Positions 26,966-35,131 are shown, numbered from the stretch's first letter. The stretch is DNA of 64,000 nucleotides from Sphingobium yanoikuyae (GCF_013001025.1 NZ_CP053021.1:1054001-1118000); one strand, 5' to 3'. The notes: generated by a model not told the origin, from the sequence alone. Numbers and translations: made by a program.

Positions 26966-27354
26966 CAGACCCTCCAGATCGCAAGGGGAGCGCCGGGCGC
27001 GCAGATCAGGCCGTTACGGTGGACGCTGGCCCAGCGCTCTCCGGTCCAGATTCCAGTCGTCCGATTGTGCCCGTCGTCGGTCGGCGCGTCCAGGATCGCT
27101 GCATCGCCCATCTGTGGCTCATCGACCACGGGCAGGCCGATCGCCTCCATGCCGCGCTGCCACAGATGCAGGAGGCCGCCGCCGCGCACGATCACGCGGA
27201 CCGCGCTGCGTTCGCTGTCATAGGATATGCCGATCGCCTCCATGGCGCTGGCGTGGCCGTTATGCACCAGCCACCGGTCGAGCCAGCGCGAGCAGTCGTG
27301 CGACTGCCAATCCCATTTTGGCCGCGGTGCTTTGAGGAAGTCGCCAAGGTTCAT
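26965..27354 (-). CDS. Small tail-tip-region protein (DUF6950/NlpC-like)
   Basis: A 129-residue protein with SHDCSRWLDRWLV near residue 18 (Asp-Cys in the position of an NlpC/P60 nucleophile) and GDAAILDAP near residue 82. It resembles the short NlpC-like proteins that sit between tape measure and tip in siphophages. The His of a complete catalytic triad is not clear, so it may be inactive. It overlaps both neighbours (ATG/TGA overlaps). Confidence 0.65.
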   Translation of the reverse strand: MNLGDFLKAPRPKWDWQSHDCSRWLDRWLVHNGHASAMEAIGISYDSERSAVRVIVRGGGLLHLWQRGMEAIGLPVVDEPQMGDAAILDAPTDDGHNRTTGIWTGERWASVHRNGLICAPGAPLAIWRV

Positions 27355-27899
27355 CGCGTGCCGAACCTCCGCAGCACACCTTGCGTGATGCCCGCGACAT
27401 GGCTGAAAATCGCGTCGGTCGGGGATCGGCGACGCTGATCCTGATCGGTGAAGAACGCGGCAGGAGAGCGGTTGCGGTTCGTGTCATCCGTCGCGATCGA
27501 CAGGGTGAGCGTGCGAGTGCGGCCGCCGTTGCCGTCATCCTCGCTGCTGAACGTCAGCTTGTCCGCGCGGAATACCGCCTCATATTCGACGCCATCGAGC
27601 GCCCAATTGTCATCGAAGTAGAAGCGGGCGAAATGGACCTTCGCGCCTTTGACGGATGCCGCCTCCGTGGTGCCGATGGCGACCACATCGGCGCTCACAC
27701 CGGACAGGCGGATATCCAGGCGCTCGGCCTGCCCGTTAAACGGGTGCTCGAAATCCGGCGCGCTGAGCAACTGCCCGCCGCCGAGATAAAGGGCCGGCGC
27801 GCTCTCCACGATGTCGGCAGGGATCAACAGGCTGCCGAAGCCGGTCCAAAGCCTCGCCACCGGGTCGCTATCGATGCGGATGCCAAATGCCTCGCGCAT
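27351..27899 (-). CDS. Phage tail protein
   Basis: A 182-residue protein (MREAFGIRIDSDPVARLWTG), beta-rich, with a conserved RLDIRLSGVSADVV region. It sits directly between the tape measure stop and the NlpC-like gene, the position of distal tail or minor tail proteins. I do not recognise a family with certainty. Confidence 0.65.
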   Translation of the reverse strand: MREAFGIRIDSDPVARLWTGFGSLLIPADIVESAPALYLGGGQLLSAPDFEHPFNGQAERLDIRLSGVSADVVAIGTTEAASVKGAKVHFARFYFDDNWALDGVEYEAVFRADKLTFSSEDDGNGGRTRTLTLSIATDDTNRNRSPAAFFTDQDQRRRSPTDAIFSHVAGITQGVLRRFGTR

Positions 27900-27900
27900 G

Positions 27901-30861
27901 TCAGCCCTTCAACTGCGAATATTTGTACATGGTGCCGGGGGCCGATTTCTGGCCCTGCGCGTAGGATGCGGCGCCAGACCGAGAGGATTCGGTGCGAGCG
28001 ATAGGAGCCGCCACGCGCGCCGATCGGGCATCGACCGAACCCCAGAACTCGTCCGCGCCGGGGCCGATGTAGTTGATGACGGTCTGCTGGCCTGCTGATC
28101 GGCCGTTTAGCCTGTGGTTCGGAACAATCACCCCGGATTGCTGAGGCACAAACATCTCGCGCCCGCTTTCGCCAACCATGTAGGGGGTTCCGGCACGCAC
28201 AGGACCGCCGATCGCCCGACCGCCGCCGAACAGTTTACTTGCGGCAGCACCGATGGATTTCAGCAAGCCGCCCGTTCCGCCTCCGTTGGTCGAAGCCTCC
28301 GACAAGGCGTCAGTGATCGGCTTGATCAGCACGTCTTCGATCAGCATATTCAACAAGCCGCTGATCAGCGGATCTTTGATACCAAGCTGCTTTTCGATGC
28401 CGCCACGGATGCTGTCCCTGACATGCTGAAGCTCGTCCACGACATAGCCCTCAACCATGTCGCTGGTTTCCCCGCCATCTCGATCGAGGCGGTCCCTGTA
28501 GGCCTCAAGGGGCGATTGATTTGAACGCTCGGCTATCCGGCGTCGGCCATCACTGATCTCGCCCAATCCATCCAGACCTGCTTGCGCGCGCTGACCTTCA
28601 GCGGAATTTTTGCCTTCCAGATCGATTATCGCTTGCAGCTGCGCCCGCTGGTATCGCTCCTCAAGGTCGATCGAGGCCAGTGCGAGGCGCTTCCGTTCCG
28701 TGCTGCTGTCGGCAAGGTCATATTGGTTGCGCAGGATTTCCTGCTCTGCGCGGAACCGCTCATCTGCGATGTCCTGCGCTTGCTGGGCCTGTTCCCGCTC
28801 CAGATCGCGAGAAATCCGCTGATCGTATCGGCCCGGCGCAACAACGATATCGTCGCCGTTGCCGCCGGAACCATAGAGCCGGTCGATGGCGTCCAGGGCA
28901 TCCTGCCGCTGCTTGGTCGACAGATCTTTGTTTGCCGCAATCTCGGCAACGCGTTGAGCGCGTTCTTCCGCGAGAATTTTGCGCTGCAATTGGGCGCGGG
29001 CCTCTGCTGTGGTGGCGAGGTCCAGGCGGGCCTGCAATTCCTCAATGCGAAGTTGTGCCAGCTCGCGATCGGCGGCGAGGGCGTCCGGCTTGTCAGCTTT
29101 GGATTTTGGCGTTTTCTTGGGATCGTCGGTGGTGACGGCGGGGGCGTCCTGCTTAAACTCCTTGAGCGAAGAATTGACGACATCGGTATAGGCGTCGCGG
29201 GCCGCGGCCTCATTCTTGAGCGCGGCATTGAGGCTGTCGCGCTCCTTCTTTTCCTCGGCCACAGCGGCCGCCTGCGAACCGGGAAACAAAGTATCCCGGA
29301 TTAGGCGGGTGCCACGGCCGATTATCCCAACAGGGCTACCTGCCGATTGGTTCGCGGGGTTCGACGCGGCCTGCTGCGCGCGCCGATCAATCGCGGCCTG
29401 CGCCTGGTTGCGGTTGACGCGGGCCGCAGATAGGGCTGCCTTCGCCTGTTCGATTGCCGCTTGCTTCGCCTGTGCCGCAACTCGCCCCCACGCCTGCGCG
29501 AGAAGATTTGCCTCACCAGTCAGGTTCGCGGTCGCGGTTAAAGCGTCCCGCTCTTTCTTGGTGAGATTGTTGGTTTCGGCCGCGGCCTGCGCCTTCTTCT
29601 GGCGCGCTACATCGAACTGCGCGGACTGACTGGCAATCGAAGCGTTTAGCTCATCTGCTGCAGCCTTCGCCTCAGCTTGACGGGTGGACAGGACCGTCAC
29701 CGCCGCACCCAACGCCAAAGTTGCGGCTCCAACCGGGCCACCTACAGCGGCAAGCAGCGCTTGGCCAGACCGAGCCACCACACCCTGCGCGACCGAGAGC
29801 GCGGTGACTTCTCTGGCAGCCAAACGGGCCGCAGCCGCTTCACCCAAGAGGGCGCGATTTGCCTGGAATGTCGATGATGCCAGGGCAACATCGCTCTGTT
29901 CTTTTCGTACCTGCTCGATCGTCAAAGCAAGCGTGGCCGCCTTGGCTCCAACCGCAGCAGATACGTAGCGCACACCCATTGCTGTCGCGATGACGGCAAG
30001 GGCCATTGATACGGTCGACAAATTGTCAGAAAGACCTTGGAGGCCTGATGCTATCGCGCCAGCAGCGCCGCTAGTTGAGGCCGCCGACCCGACAAACTCA
30101 ATCAGCCGGTTATTGAGGCTGGTGAACGCGCCTTCCAGTGTGAGCGTTGCATTTGCCGCCTTGCCCTCGATGACGTTGGCGCCAGACAGGATGGCTTGGA
30201 AAAATTCCTGACTGCTGACCTTGCCGTCATAGACTGCCTTGCGCAGCTTCTGGACGGACCCGCCATATTTCTCGGAAGCCGCCGCAGCTTCAAGCAGCGG
30301 GCGAAGGCCACCTTCGTTGATCTGCGCCCACTCTTCGGCCTGCAGCTTGCCGTTGCCGAATGCCTGGACGAGGCCAAGCACGGCGCCGGATGCTTCCTGC
30401 GAGCTTTTGCCGGTGACGATCAACGACTGGGCAACAGCCTCATTGATCTTCATCACCTGGGCTTGGCTGGCCCCCAGCTCACCACTGACCTGAGAGAGAT
30501 TGCCGTAGAGGTCAGCCAAAGTGTTGACCGAAACGCCGTATTTCCCGCCAAGGTCGAGCAGCTTTGCCTGCGTCTCCGCCAGCGCTTCACCCTCAAGGCC
30601 GGCAACCTTGAGGCTGTTCTGGAGGCGGGTGTAGGAATCTGAGAGGCCGATGACCTGTTGAGCGCCGAACAAGCCCGCCAGCGCCTTGAACGCCGAGCCA
30701 ATCCGGCCAGATGACACTGAAATCTGGCGTTCGAGCGCGACCATCTGGCGTTGCTGGGCCTGCGTAACGCGCTCGAAAGTGGCTGCCGACCTACGAAGAT
30801 CGGCTTCATACTTGCCGACGCGAGCCTCGAACTCGACAATCACTTCGTCTGCGGTTGGCAT
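27901..30861 (-). CDS. Tail tape measure protein
   Basis: A 986-residue protein. It has an N-terminal coiled region (RVGKYEADLRRSAATFERVT), a tape-measure domain (FQAILSGANVIEGKAANATL near residue 210), an Ala/Gln-rich long helix, and a hydrophobic stretch around 250-330. The size predicts a tail of roughly 150 nm, fitting a siphovirus. I choose ATG 30861 because it keeps the usual 31-base spacing to the upstream CCGTCCGTAGC copy; ATG 30867 is possible. The frame is open further upstream but overlaps divergent + strand genes. Confidence 0.88.
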   Translation of the reverse strand: MPTADEVIVEFEARVGKYEADLRRSAATFERVTQAQQRQMVALERQISVSSGRIGSAFKALAGLFGAQQVIGLSDSYTRLQNSLKVAGLEGEALAETQAKLLDLGGKYGVSVNTLADLYGNLSQVSGELGASQAQVMKINEAVAQSLIVTGKSSQEASGAVLGLVQAFGNGKLQAEEWAQINEGGLRPLLEAAAASEKYGGSVQKLRKAVYDGKVSSQEFFQAILSGANVIEGKAANATLTLEGAFTSLNNRLIEFVGSAASTSGAAGAIASGLQGLSDNLSTVSMALAVIATAMGVRYVSAAVGAKAATLALTIEQVRKEQSDVALASSTFQANRALLGEAAAARLAAREVTALSVAQGVVARSGQALLAAVGGPVGAATLALGAAVTVLSTRQAEAKAAADELNASIASQSAQFDVARQKKAQAAAETNNLTKKERDALTATANLTGEANLLAQAWGRVAAQAKQAAIEQAKAALSAARVNRNQAQAAIDRRAQQAASNPANQSAGSPVGIIGRGTRLIRDTLFPGSQAAAVAEEKKERDSLNAALKNEAAARDAYTDVVNSSLKEFKQDAPAVTTDDPKKTPKSKADKPDALAADRELAQLRIEELQARLDLATTAEARAQLQRKILAEERAQRVAEIAANKDLSTKQRQDALDAIDRLYGSGGNGDDIVVAPGRYDQRISRDLEREQAQQAQDIADERFRAEQEILRNQYDLADSSTERKRLALASIDLEERYQRAQLQAIIDLEGKNSAEGQRAQAGLDGLGEISDGRRRIAERSNQSPLEAYRDRLDRDGGETSDMVEGYVVDELQHVRDSIRGGIEKQLGIKDPLISGLLNMLIEDVLIKPITDALSEASTNGGGTGGLLKSIGAAASKLFGGGRAIGGPVRAGTPYMVGESGREMFVPQQSGVIVPNHRLNGRSAGQQTVINYIGPGADEFWGSVDARSARVAAPIARTESSRSGAASYAQGQKSAPGTMYKYSQLKG

Positions 30862-30892
30862 GGCCATGGATGGCCATGGTGGCGGCGCCTGT

Positions 30893-30903
30893 GCTACGGA
30901 CGG
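30893..30903 (-). promoter_or_regulatory. Recurrent CCGTCCGTAGC motif, copy 2
   Basis: CCGTCCGTAGC on the - strand, 31 bases before ATG 30861 of the tape measure gene. A further partial repeat TCCGTGTCCGTG precedes it. It stands between divergent genes. Confidence 0.65.
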
Positions 30904-30924
30904 CACGGACACGGAGGAAGCGCA

Positions 30925-31197
30925 ATGAGCAGCGACGACCACGCACATCTCATGGGCCGGATTGCTGCCCTTGAACTGCTGGCGACCACCAGTTTGGTGG
31001 ATATGAGCATGCGAACACCCGGAGACGATCCGCTTAGTTCTCTGAAGTCTATGAGGACCGGCTTGTTCAGCTCTCTCCAGCATATCGATCGCGCGAGTGG
31101 CGATTTCGCGGATCAGGTGTGGGACGAACTTGCCACAGCCTTAAACGAGACATTTGACCGGGCAGAAACTCGGATAGAGAATGCGCTTAGAGATTGA
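30925..31197 (+). CDS. Small helical protein on the opposite strand (moron)
   Basis: A 90-residue, all-helical protein starting MSSDDHAHLMGRIAALELLA with GGAGGAAG upstream. It resembles small alphaproteobacterial hypotheticals containing RIAALE...SLQNIDR-type helices. It lies on the + strand inside the - strand structural module, with a second + gene behind it. That is the position of a phage moron, expressed separately from late genes. Function unknown. Confidence 0.6.
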   Translation: MSSDDHAHLMGRIAALELLATTSLVDMSMRTPGDDPLSSLKSMRTGLFSSLQHIDRASGDFADQVWDELATALNETFDRAETRIENALRD

Positions 31198-31212
31198 GTT
31201 GGGAGGACGTGG

Positions 31213-31497
31213 GTGCTTCAATTAATTGGCTGGCTCGGGTGCTTGTATCTGGTCGTGAAAGCGTTGGAGATCGCCTCCAATCCATCTTTTAGAAATGCAG
31301 ACGGGAAGATGACTAACTCTGCCATGGCAGCGTCCGTGATAGCCTGGTTTGGCGCAGTGGGATTTGCGCTGGCATTCAATGTGCAAGGTAGAGCATTCCC
31401 GAGCGCGACCATACCCACTATGCATGACCAATCTTCATGCATGGAAAAGGCAACGACCGTGGATGAAATCACCGCTTGCGCCGACGCGGCTTCCTAA
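31213..31497 (+). CDS. Small membrane protein on the opposite strand (moron)
   Basis: A 94-residue protein from GTG 31213 behind GGGAGGA. It has two membrane helices (residues about 2-22 and 36-58) and a Cys-containing exported tail (SSCMEKATTVDEITACADAA). It follows the helical moron by 15 bases. A role in lysogen surface properties or superinfection exclusion is possible but unsupported. Confidence 0.55.
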   Translation: MLQLIGWLGCLYLVVKALEIASNPSFRNADGKMTNSAMAASVIAWFGAVGFALAFNVQGRAFPSATIPTMHDQSSCMEKATTVDEITACADAAS

Positions 31498-31738
31498 CCC
31501 AAAACCGCGACACCTCTTGCCTCCAGCCTGCGGCGACGCTCTTCCGTTTCCTCGATGGACGGCGGCTCGGGCTGTTCTTCACCAGTCTTGTGCGCCTGCT
31601 CCCAATTATGGAGCATCGCCTGGTATTCGTAGAGGGTGAGTTGTTTTGCCTCAGATGGGGGGATGCCGCCCATCATGGCGCAATTGGCGAGGATCTGGCC
31701 GATGTCTATTCGGCCGCTTCCGCGTCTTCCTTTATGGG
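31494..31738 (-). pseudogene. 3' part of tail assembly chaperone (frameshift extension), cut off by an insertion sequence
   Basis: From the insertion junction to TGA at 31494 a frame encodes SHKGRRGSGRIDIGQILANC, then GIPPSEAKQLTLYEYQAML and a charged tail. The middle matches the short second part of alphaproteobacterial tail chaperones (PF09550-like pattern). The other frame here ends at TAG 31708-31706 after PIKEDAEAAE. If the insertion sequence and one AT are removed, both frames join exactly to the upstream chaperone gene: the 0 frame to PIKEDAEAAE and the -1 frame to this extension. Confidence 0.7.
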
Positions 31739-31804
31739 ATGGCCCGCCCCTTTTCCCCGGCATCAGGTATGATGCCGGTGCTTGAAAAGGAAAGGAGCGG
31801 ACCG

Positions 31805-32836
31805 ATGTCTATTGTTATCCTTGGCGTTGATTTGGGCAAGAATGCCTGCAGTGTCGTAGGCGTTGATGCAGCAGGCGCTGTCATCGTGCGTAAGTCGATG
31901 CGCCGACAGACACTTATCGATTACGTGACCAAGCTTCCGGCTTGCGTGATTGCAATGGAGGCGTGCTGTGGTGCCCACAACCTTGGTCGCCTTTTCGCCG
32001 CGCAGGGGCACGAAATCAGATTGATGTCGCCGGAGTACGTACGCCCGTATGTCAAAGCGCAGAAGAATGATGATCGTGATGCGGAGGGGATTGCCGAGGC
32101 CGCCTCGCGCCCGACTATGCGCTTCGTCGAACTCAAGACTCAGGAGCAGTTGGACATCCAGACCCTCCACCGCGTCAGGTCCCGCCTGGTAGCCGAGCGC
32201 ACAAACCTTATCAACCAACTGCGGGCGATCCTCCTGGAGCGGGGGACCATTTTTCCGGCCGGCCGGCGCAAGCTGGAGTTGGGCATTGATGCCATGCTGG
32301 CCGCCGAAGATACGGCCCTATCACCACGCTTGAAGCAACTGGTGGGTGAACTGCGCGCCGAATGGCACGAACTTGATACCAAGGTCGAGGCACTGAACGG
32401 CGAGTTTGTCGAACTGGCTCGCAATGATGCAGCTGCCCGGCGGCTCACGTCCATCCCCGGCATCGGCACGTTGAACGCAACCGCTTTGATTGCAGCCGTG
32501 GGCGATGCCAGCAGCTTTGCCAAAGCGCGAGACTTGGGTGCTTGGCTCGGCTTGGTACCCAGGCAACATACTACCGGCGGCAAGCCCCGGCTGCTCGGCA
32601 TCTCCAAGCGTGGCAACACCTATTTGCGCACTTTGCTCATCCATGGCGCCCGGGCAGCATTACCGTCACTGGCGCGCAGCGAAACCCCGCTGGGACGTTG
32701 GTTGACAGGAATGATCGAGCGAGGAGTTCATCGCAACGCAATCGTCGTCGCATTGGCTAATAAACTGGCGCGGATCGCTTGGGCAGCCCTTCGCAAAGAA
32801 GTGAGCTTCGAACGCGGCTATCCAGCAGCGGCATAA
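31805..32836 (+). CDS. IS110 family transposase (DEDD)
   Basis: A 343-residue transposase. The N-terminal RuvC-like DEDD domain has ILGVDLGKNACSVVGVD (first Asp), MEACCGAHNLGR (Glu) and KNDDRDAEGIAEAA (Asp pair). The C-terminal transposase_20 domain has SIPGIGTLNATALIAAVGD and RQHTTGGKPRLLGISKRGN. The start is ATG 31805, with AAGGAAAGGAG upstream. The enzyme is of the bridge-RNA-guided recombinase class. Length is standard for the family and no frameshift is seen, so it is likely intact. Confidence 0.95.
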   Translation: MSIVILGVDLGKNACSVVGVDAAGAVIVRKSMRRQTLIDYVTKLPACVIAMEACCGAHNLGRLFAAQGHEIRLMSPEYVRPYVKAQKNDDRDAEGIAEAASRPTMRFVELKTQEQLDIQTLHRVRSRLVAERTNLINQLRAILLERGTIFPAGRRKLELGIDAMLAAEDTALSPRLKQLVGELRAEWHELDTKVEALNGEFVELARNDAAARRLTSIPGIGTLNATALIAAVGDASSFAKARDLGAWLGLVPRQHTTGGKPRLLGISKRGNTYLRTLLIHGARAALPSLARSETPLGRWLTGMIERGVHRNAIVVALANKLARIAWAALRKEVSFERGYPAAA

Positions 32837-33073
32837 CGGATCGGCTGCGTGCTTCTGCGCGCGTAGCCCAACGATGTTTGCAGGAAGGATCGTGAAGATG
32901 GCCTGACAGTCGATCGGCGTCTGGAAAGCCCGGGCAAAAAAATGGCACCTGTTGCCGGTTCCCTTATTGTGGCTCCAGACGTGCGGATGTCCATCTTGGC
33001 CACGGGATGCTCCCGTGAGACCGCATACGTTGACGCAGACTGATCAGAACACCGTAAAATCCTACTTGCAAAC
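32837..33073 (+). ncRNA. Candidate bridge RNA region of the insertion sequence
   Basis: A 237-base non-coding right flank inside the element, downstream of the transposase gene. IS1111-group elements encode their bridge RNA here. Exact RNA ends and guide loops cannot be fixed by eye. The pairing to test is between loop sequences and the target around the chaperone gene (CGTAT|CCCATAAAGG). Confidence 0.4.
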
Positions 33074-33083
33074 GGGGCGGGCC

Positions 33084-33455
33084 ATACGTTTTTTTTGAGC
33101 CTTCCTGTGCGTCTTCATAGCCCTGCATGAAGGTGTGCAGGGCCGACGCAGCGAGATTCCAACTCTCGATGAAGGGGCGGGCTTCCGGTCCGGTCACGTA
33201 GCGCTCCACCAGCGCAGTTACGACGCGAGGCGTGCATTCGACCGGCTGCCCATCAACCGTTCCGCCCGCGCCGCAGAGCAGCCCCTGGCGGATGATCTCG
33301 GAGACATCGATCAAGCGGGAATGCCCGGCCATCACGCGCTCATAGATGGTCTGGATGCCCGCGTCCGCCTTGCGCTCGATCTCGGCGCAGGCCGCCCAGG
33401 GCAGCCTGAAATCATAGATGCCGTCGCCGAAATCAAGCGTCAGATGGTTTTGCAT
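33084..33455 (-). pseudogene. 5' part of tail assembly chaperone (GTA type), interrupted
   Basis: From ATG 33455 (overlapping the tail-tube stop as TGATG) 124 codons are phage-derived. The text begins MQNHLTLDFGDGIYDFRLPW and continues with AACAEIERKADAGIQTIYER, matching gene-transfer-agent-type chaperones (PF11836-like). After SKKTY the insertion sequence begins; the frame then runs through it to a stop at 32964, giving an altered tail. The restored gene would be 134 aa, with a longer frameshift product. Loss of that product probably makes tails defective. Confidence 0.75.
33089..33096 (-). promoter_or_regulatory. Programmed -1 frameshift slippery site
   Basis: An A8 run on the - strand is read as TCA AAA AAA ACG, which contains the X-XXY-YYZ heptamer A-AAA-AAA in the zero frame. 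Slippage by -1 leads into the frame of the second chaperone part. It is the equivalent of the G/GT site in lambda. Confidence 0.7.
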
Positions 33456-33910
33456 CAGGCTGCGTCAGCCCATTCGAGCAGGCCGGCGCCGGTGATGGTG
33501 ATGCTCGCCTGCGTCCACTCACCATCGTTGCCGGTGATTTCGAACGACGAGATGAAGCCAGGGCCTTGCCAGTAACCATCGTCAACTGCGGCGGCAGGGG
33601 CGGGCGGCTCGTCCAGAGCGAATCGCCAGTTCTGCGTGGCGCCCATCAGACCGCGGATTGCCGCCATCTGAGCGCGATTATAGAGGCCAGAGCCGGTGAT
33701 CGACCAGTCCTGCGCGCCGACATCGCGGATCGTCTGGCCAGCATCCTCCGGGTCAGCGCAATCATAGTCGGTCAACTCGAAGGCGTTGGCATAGGTGATG
33801 GTGATGCCGCGCGTGTTGATCCCGCAGAGCTGGGTGAACACTTCCGGGCTGTCGCCATCGCCGAACATGATGTCGGCGTAATTGCCCTTTACCTTCGCCG
33901 CGTATGCCAT
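33455..33910 (-). CDS. Major tail tube protein
   Basis: A 151-residue protein (MAYAAKVKGNYADIMFGDGD, then QDWSITGSGLYNRAQMAAIR). Composition and the motif ITGNDGEWTQASITITG match phage tail tube proteins of the small beta-barrel class. It precedes the tail chaperone and tape measure genes, as expected. It has both a Shine-Dalgarno (GAGGG) and an upstream copy of the CCGTCCGTAGC-type motif at a longer distance (57 bases). Confidence 0.8.
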   Translation of the reverse strand: MAYAAKVKGNYADIMFGDGDSPEVFTQLCGINTRGITITYANAFELTDYDCADPEDAGQTIRDVGAQDWSITGSGLYNRAQMAAIRGLMGATQNWRFALDEPPAPAAAVDDGYWQGPGFISSFEITGNDGEWTQASITITGAGLLEWADAA

Positions 33911-33967
33911 TGCCGATACCCTCGTTGATGAGATTTGGCCGACTTTGCGGGGGGAGGGCTGCTATGC

Positions 33968-33978
33968 GCTACGGACGC
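33968..33978 (-). promoter_or_regulatory. Recurrent motif, copy 3 (GCGTCCGTAGC)
   Basis: GCGTCCGTAGC on the - strand immediately follows the TAG of the DUF3168 gene and lies 57 bases before the tail tube ATG. The longer distance and the presence of a Shine-Dalgarno set this copy apart. Confidence 0.6.
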
Positions 33979-34383
33979 CTAAAGCTGCTCGACTATGCTG
34001 ACGGTGAAATAGACGACACCCCGCCAGCTATCGGCCTCAGAGCTTTGGACCATAACGGTTCGATCGACATTGCAATCTGGCAGCGCGTCGATGGCATCTG
34101 CGATTGCCGCGACGGCCTTCTCGGCATAAGTCTTGGGATCAGGAATGGCCGCGCTCTTGGCAACGACGACATCGTATGATGCGTCCACGTCCCCACCGCG
34201 CCAGCCCGACGCGCGCAGTGGCTCTGTATCCTCCACTCCGTATTTCCCGAAAGGCTTCTCAGGGCTTGCCGGCGTTACCGTGGGGTAGAGGCGGCTCGCG
34301 GGTATCAACGTCGTGACGGACGGGGACGACTTGAGCGCGCTGATGATTGCCGAGCGGGCCTCAACGGTCGGGCTGATTGTCAT
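33979..34383 (-). CDS. DUF3168-like tail terminator protein
   Basis: A 134-residue protein (MTISPTVEARSAIISALKSS) with DASYDVVVAKSAAIPDPKTY and a C-terminal strand GVVYFTVSIVEQL. These fit the tail terminator/completion group found between HK97-gp10 and tail tube genes. It would cap the tail tube before joining the head. Confidence 0.7.
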   Translation of the reverse strand: MTISPTVEARSAIISALKSSPSVTTLIPASRLYPTVTPASPEKPFGKYGVEDTEPLRASGWRGGDVDASYDVVVAKSAAIPDPKTYAEKAVAAIADAIDALPDCNVDRTVMVQSSEADSWRGVVYFTVSIVEQL

Positions 34384-34531
34384 TGTCAGCCCCCAACCAC
34401 AACGGCAAGGACATCATCTCCCCCAGGAGCGCGAGCAGATTCCAATTCGTTTCCGGATGCTCTGTCTCCATCCGATCCAGAATGGCATCCATCCAGATCG
34501 CCAGCACGTCGATATCGAACCTGATCCCCAT
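34361..34531 (-). CDS. Possible small overlapping protein
   Basis: A 56-residue frame (MGIRFDIDVLAIWMDAILDR, then METEHPETNWNLLALLGEMM) has natural-looking composition. It overlaps both the longer frame 34386-34697 and the start of the tail terminator gene. It has no good Shine-Dalgarno. Either this or the C-terminal half of the longer frame is likely real, perhaps both if a frameshift joins them. Confidence 0.35.
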   Translation of the reverse strand: MGIRFDIDVLAIWMDAILDRMETEHPETNWNLLALLGEMMSLPLWLGADNDNQPDR

Positions 34532-34697
34532 CGGCTTTCTGTCTAACAGGCTTGCCGTCGCCTGTCGCCTTCCCAAGCGCGATAGCTGCATCTGCCACCT
34601 CGCGTTTGACAGTGCCGCTCCAGCCCGCCTTGAAATGGGTGACGGCGCGCGATGGCCACCGATGGTTATAGTCGGAGGTGAAGGTGATTTTGGCCAT
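34386..34697 (-). CDS. Small phage structural-module protein
   Basis: A 103-residue frame. The first 50 residues (MAKITFTSDYNHRWPSRAVT, then HFKAGWSGTVKREVADAAIA) match the short head-tail proteins that begin MxKITFTxxYxHRxxxR. The rest is less natural and overlaps another frame. ATG 34697 lacks a Shine-Dalgarno and follows a motif copy by 30 bases. It ends 2 bases before the tail terminator start. Confidence 0.6.
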   Translation of the reverse strand: MAKITFTSDYNHRWPSRAVTHFKAGWSGTVKREVADAAIALGKATGDGKPVRQKADGDQVRYRRAGDLDGCHSGSDGDRASGNELESARAPGGDDVLAVVVGG

Positions 34698-34727
34698 AGC
34701 CTATTGGCCGCGCAAGGGGCCTGATTT

Positions 34728-34738
34728 GCTACGGACGC
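34728..34738 (-). promoter_or_regulatory. Recurrent motif, copy 4 (GCGTCCGTAGC)
   Basis: GCGTCCGTAGC directly follows the TAG of the HK97-gp10-like gene, with 30 bases to ATG 34697. The upstream context AAGCTGTAG resembles that of copy 3. Confidence 0.65.
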
Positions 34739-35131
34739 CTACAGCTTGCCGCCCTTCACGATGATGGAAACGCCCTTCGCGGCCAGCCTACTAGCGGCCT
34801 TGCGGATCTTCTTGGCTGCCGGCCGCATGAAGGGGCGATCCATTTCAAATTCTAGCCTGGCCGCATAAGGGGCGTCTGCGATAGATTGCGCGGTGAGTTC
34901 GCCTGTGCGCTCGACATGAACTGACCTGTCGAGAAAATGGGTGTCGGCGTTTGGCGCTTCGCCAGACTTGGATGGAACGTGGCCTTTGCCGCTCACTGCA
35001 CCTTCGGTAATGCTCAATGCGGCTTCGGTCGCGTGCATGTCGGCCAGCACATAGACAAGCTTTGAAGCCTCCTTGCGCATCCCTCTTGTCATGTTTCTGA
35101 GCCGCTTGAGATGCGCATCGGCCCCCTTCAT
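34739..35131 (-). CDS. HK97 gp10-like head-tail/tail completion protein
   Basis: A 130-residue protein (MKGADAHLKRLRNMTRGMRK) with EAPNADTHFLDRSVHV and a basic C-terminus RPAAKKIRKAASRLAAKG, fitting the HK97-gp10 family. ATG 35131 is used; GTG 35140 would add three residues. It is flanked by a divergent + strand gene at 35217. Confidence 0.75.
   Translation of the reverse strand: MKGADAHLKRLRNMTRGMRKEASKLVYVLADMHATEAALSITEGAVSGKGHVPSKSGEAPNADTHFLDRSVHVERTGELTAQSIADAPYAARLEFEMDRPFMRPAAKKIRKAASRLAAKGVSIIVKGGKL

Larger units (their letters stand above)
31741..33083 (+). mobile_element. IS110 family (IS1111-like) insertion sequence
   Basis: A 1343-bp element. Ends are perfect 10-bp inverted repeats, GGCCCGCCCC at 31741-31750 and GGGGCGGGCC at 33074-33083, flanked by AT on both sides. 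It holds one transposase gene with a short left flank (54 bases) and a long non-coding right flank (32837-33073). That layout fits the IS1111 subgroup, in which the bridge RNA is encoded downstream. It interrupts the tail assembly chaperone gene between its slippery site and its second part. Confidence 0.8.
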
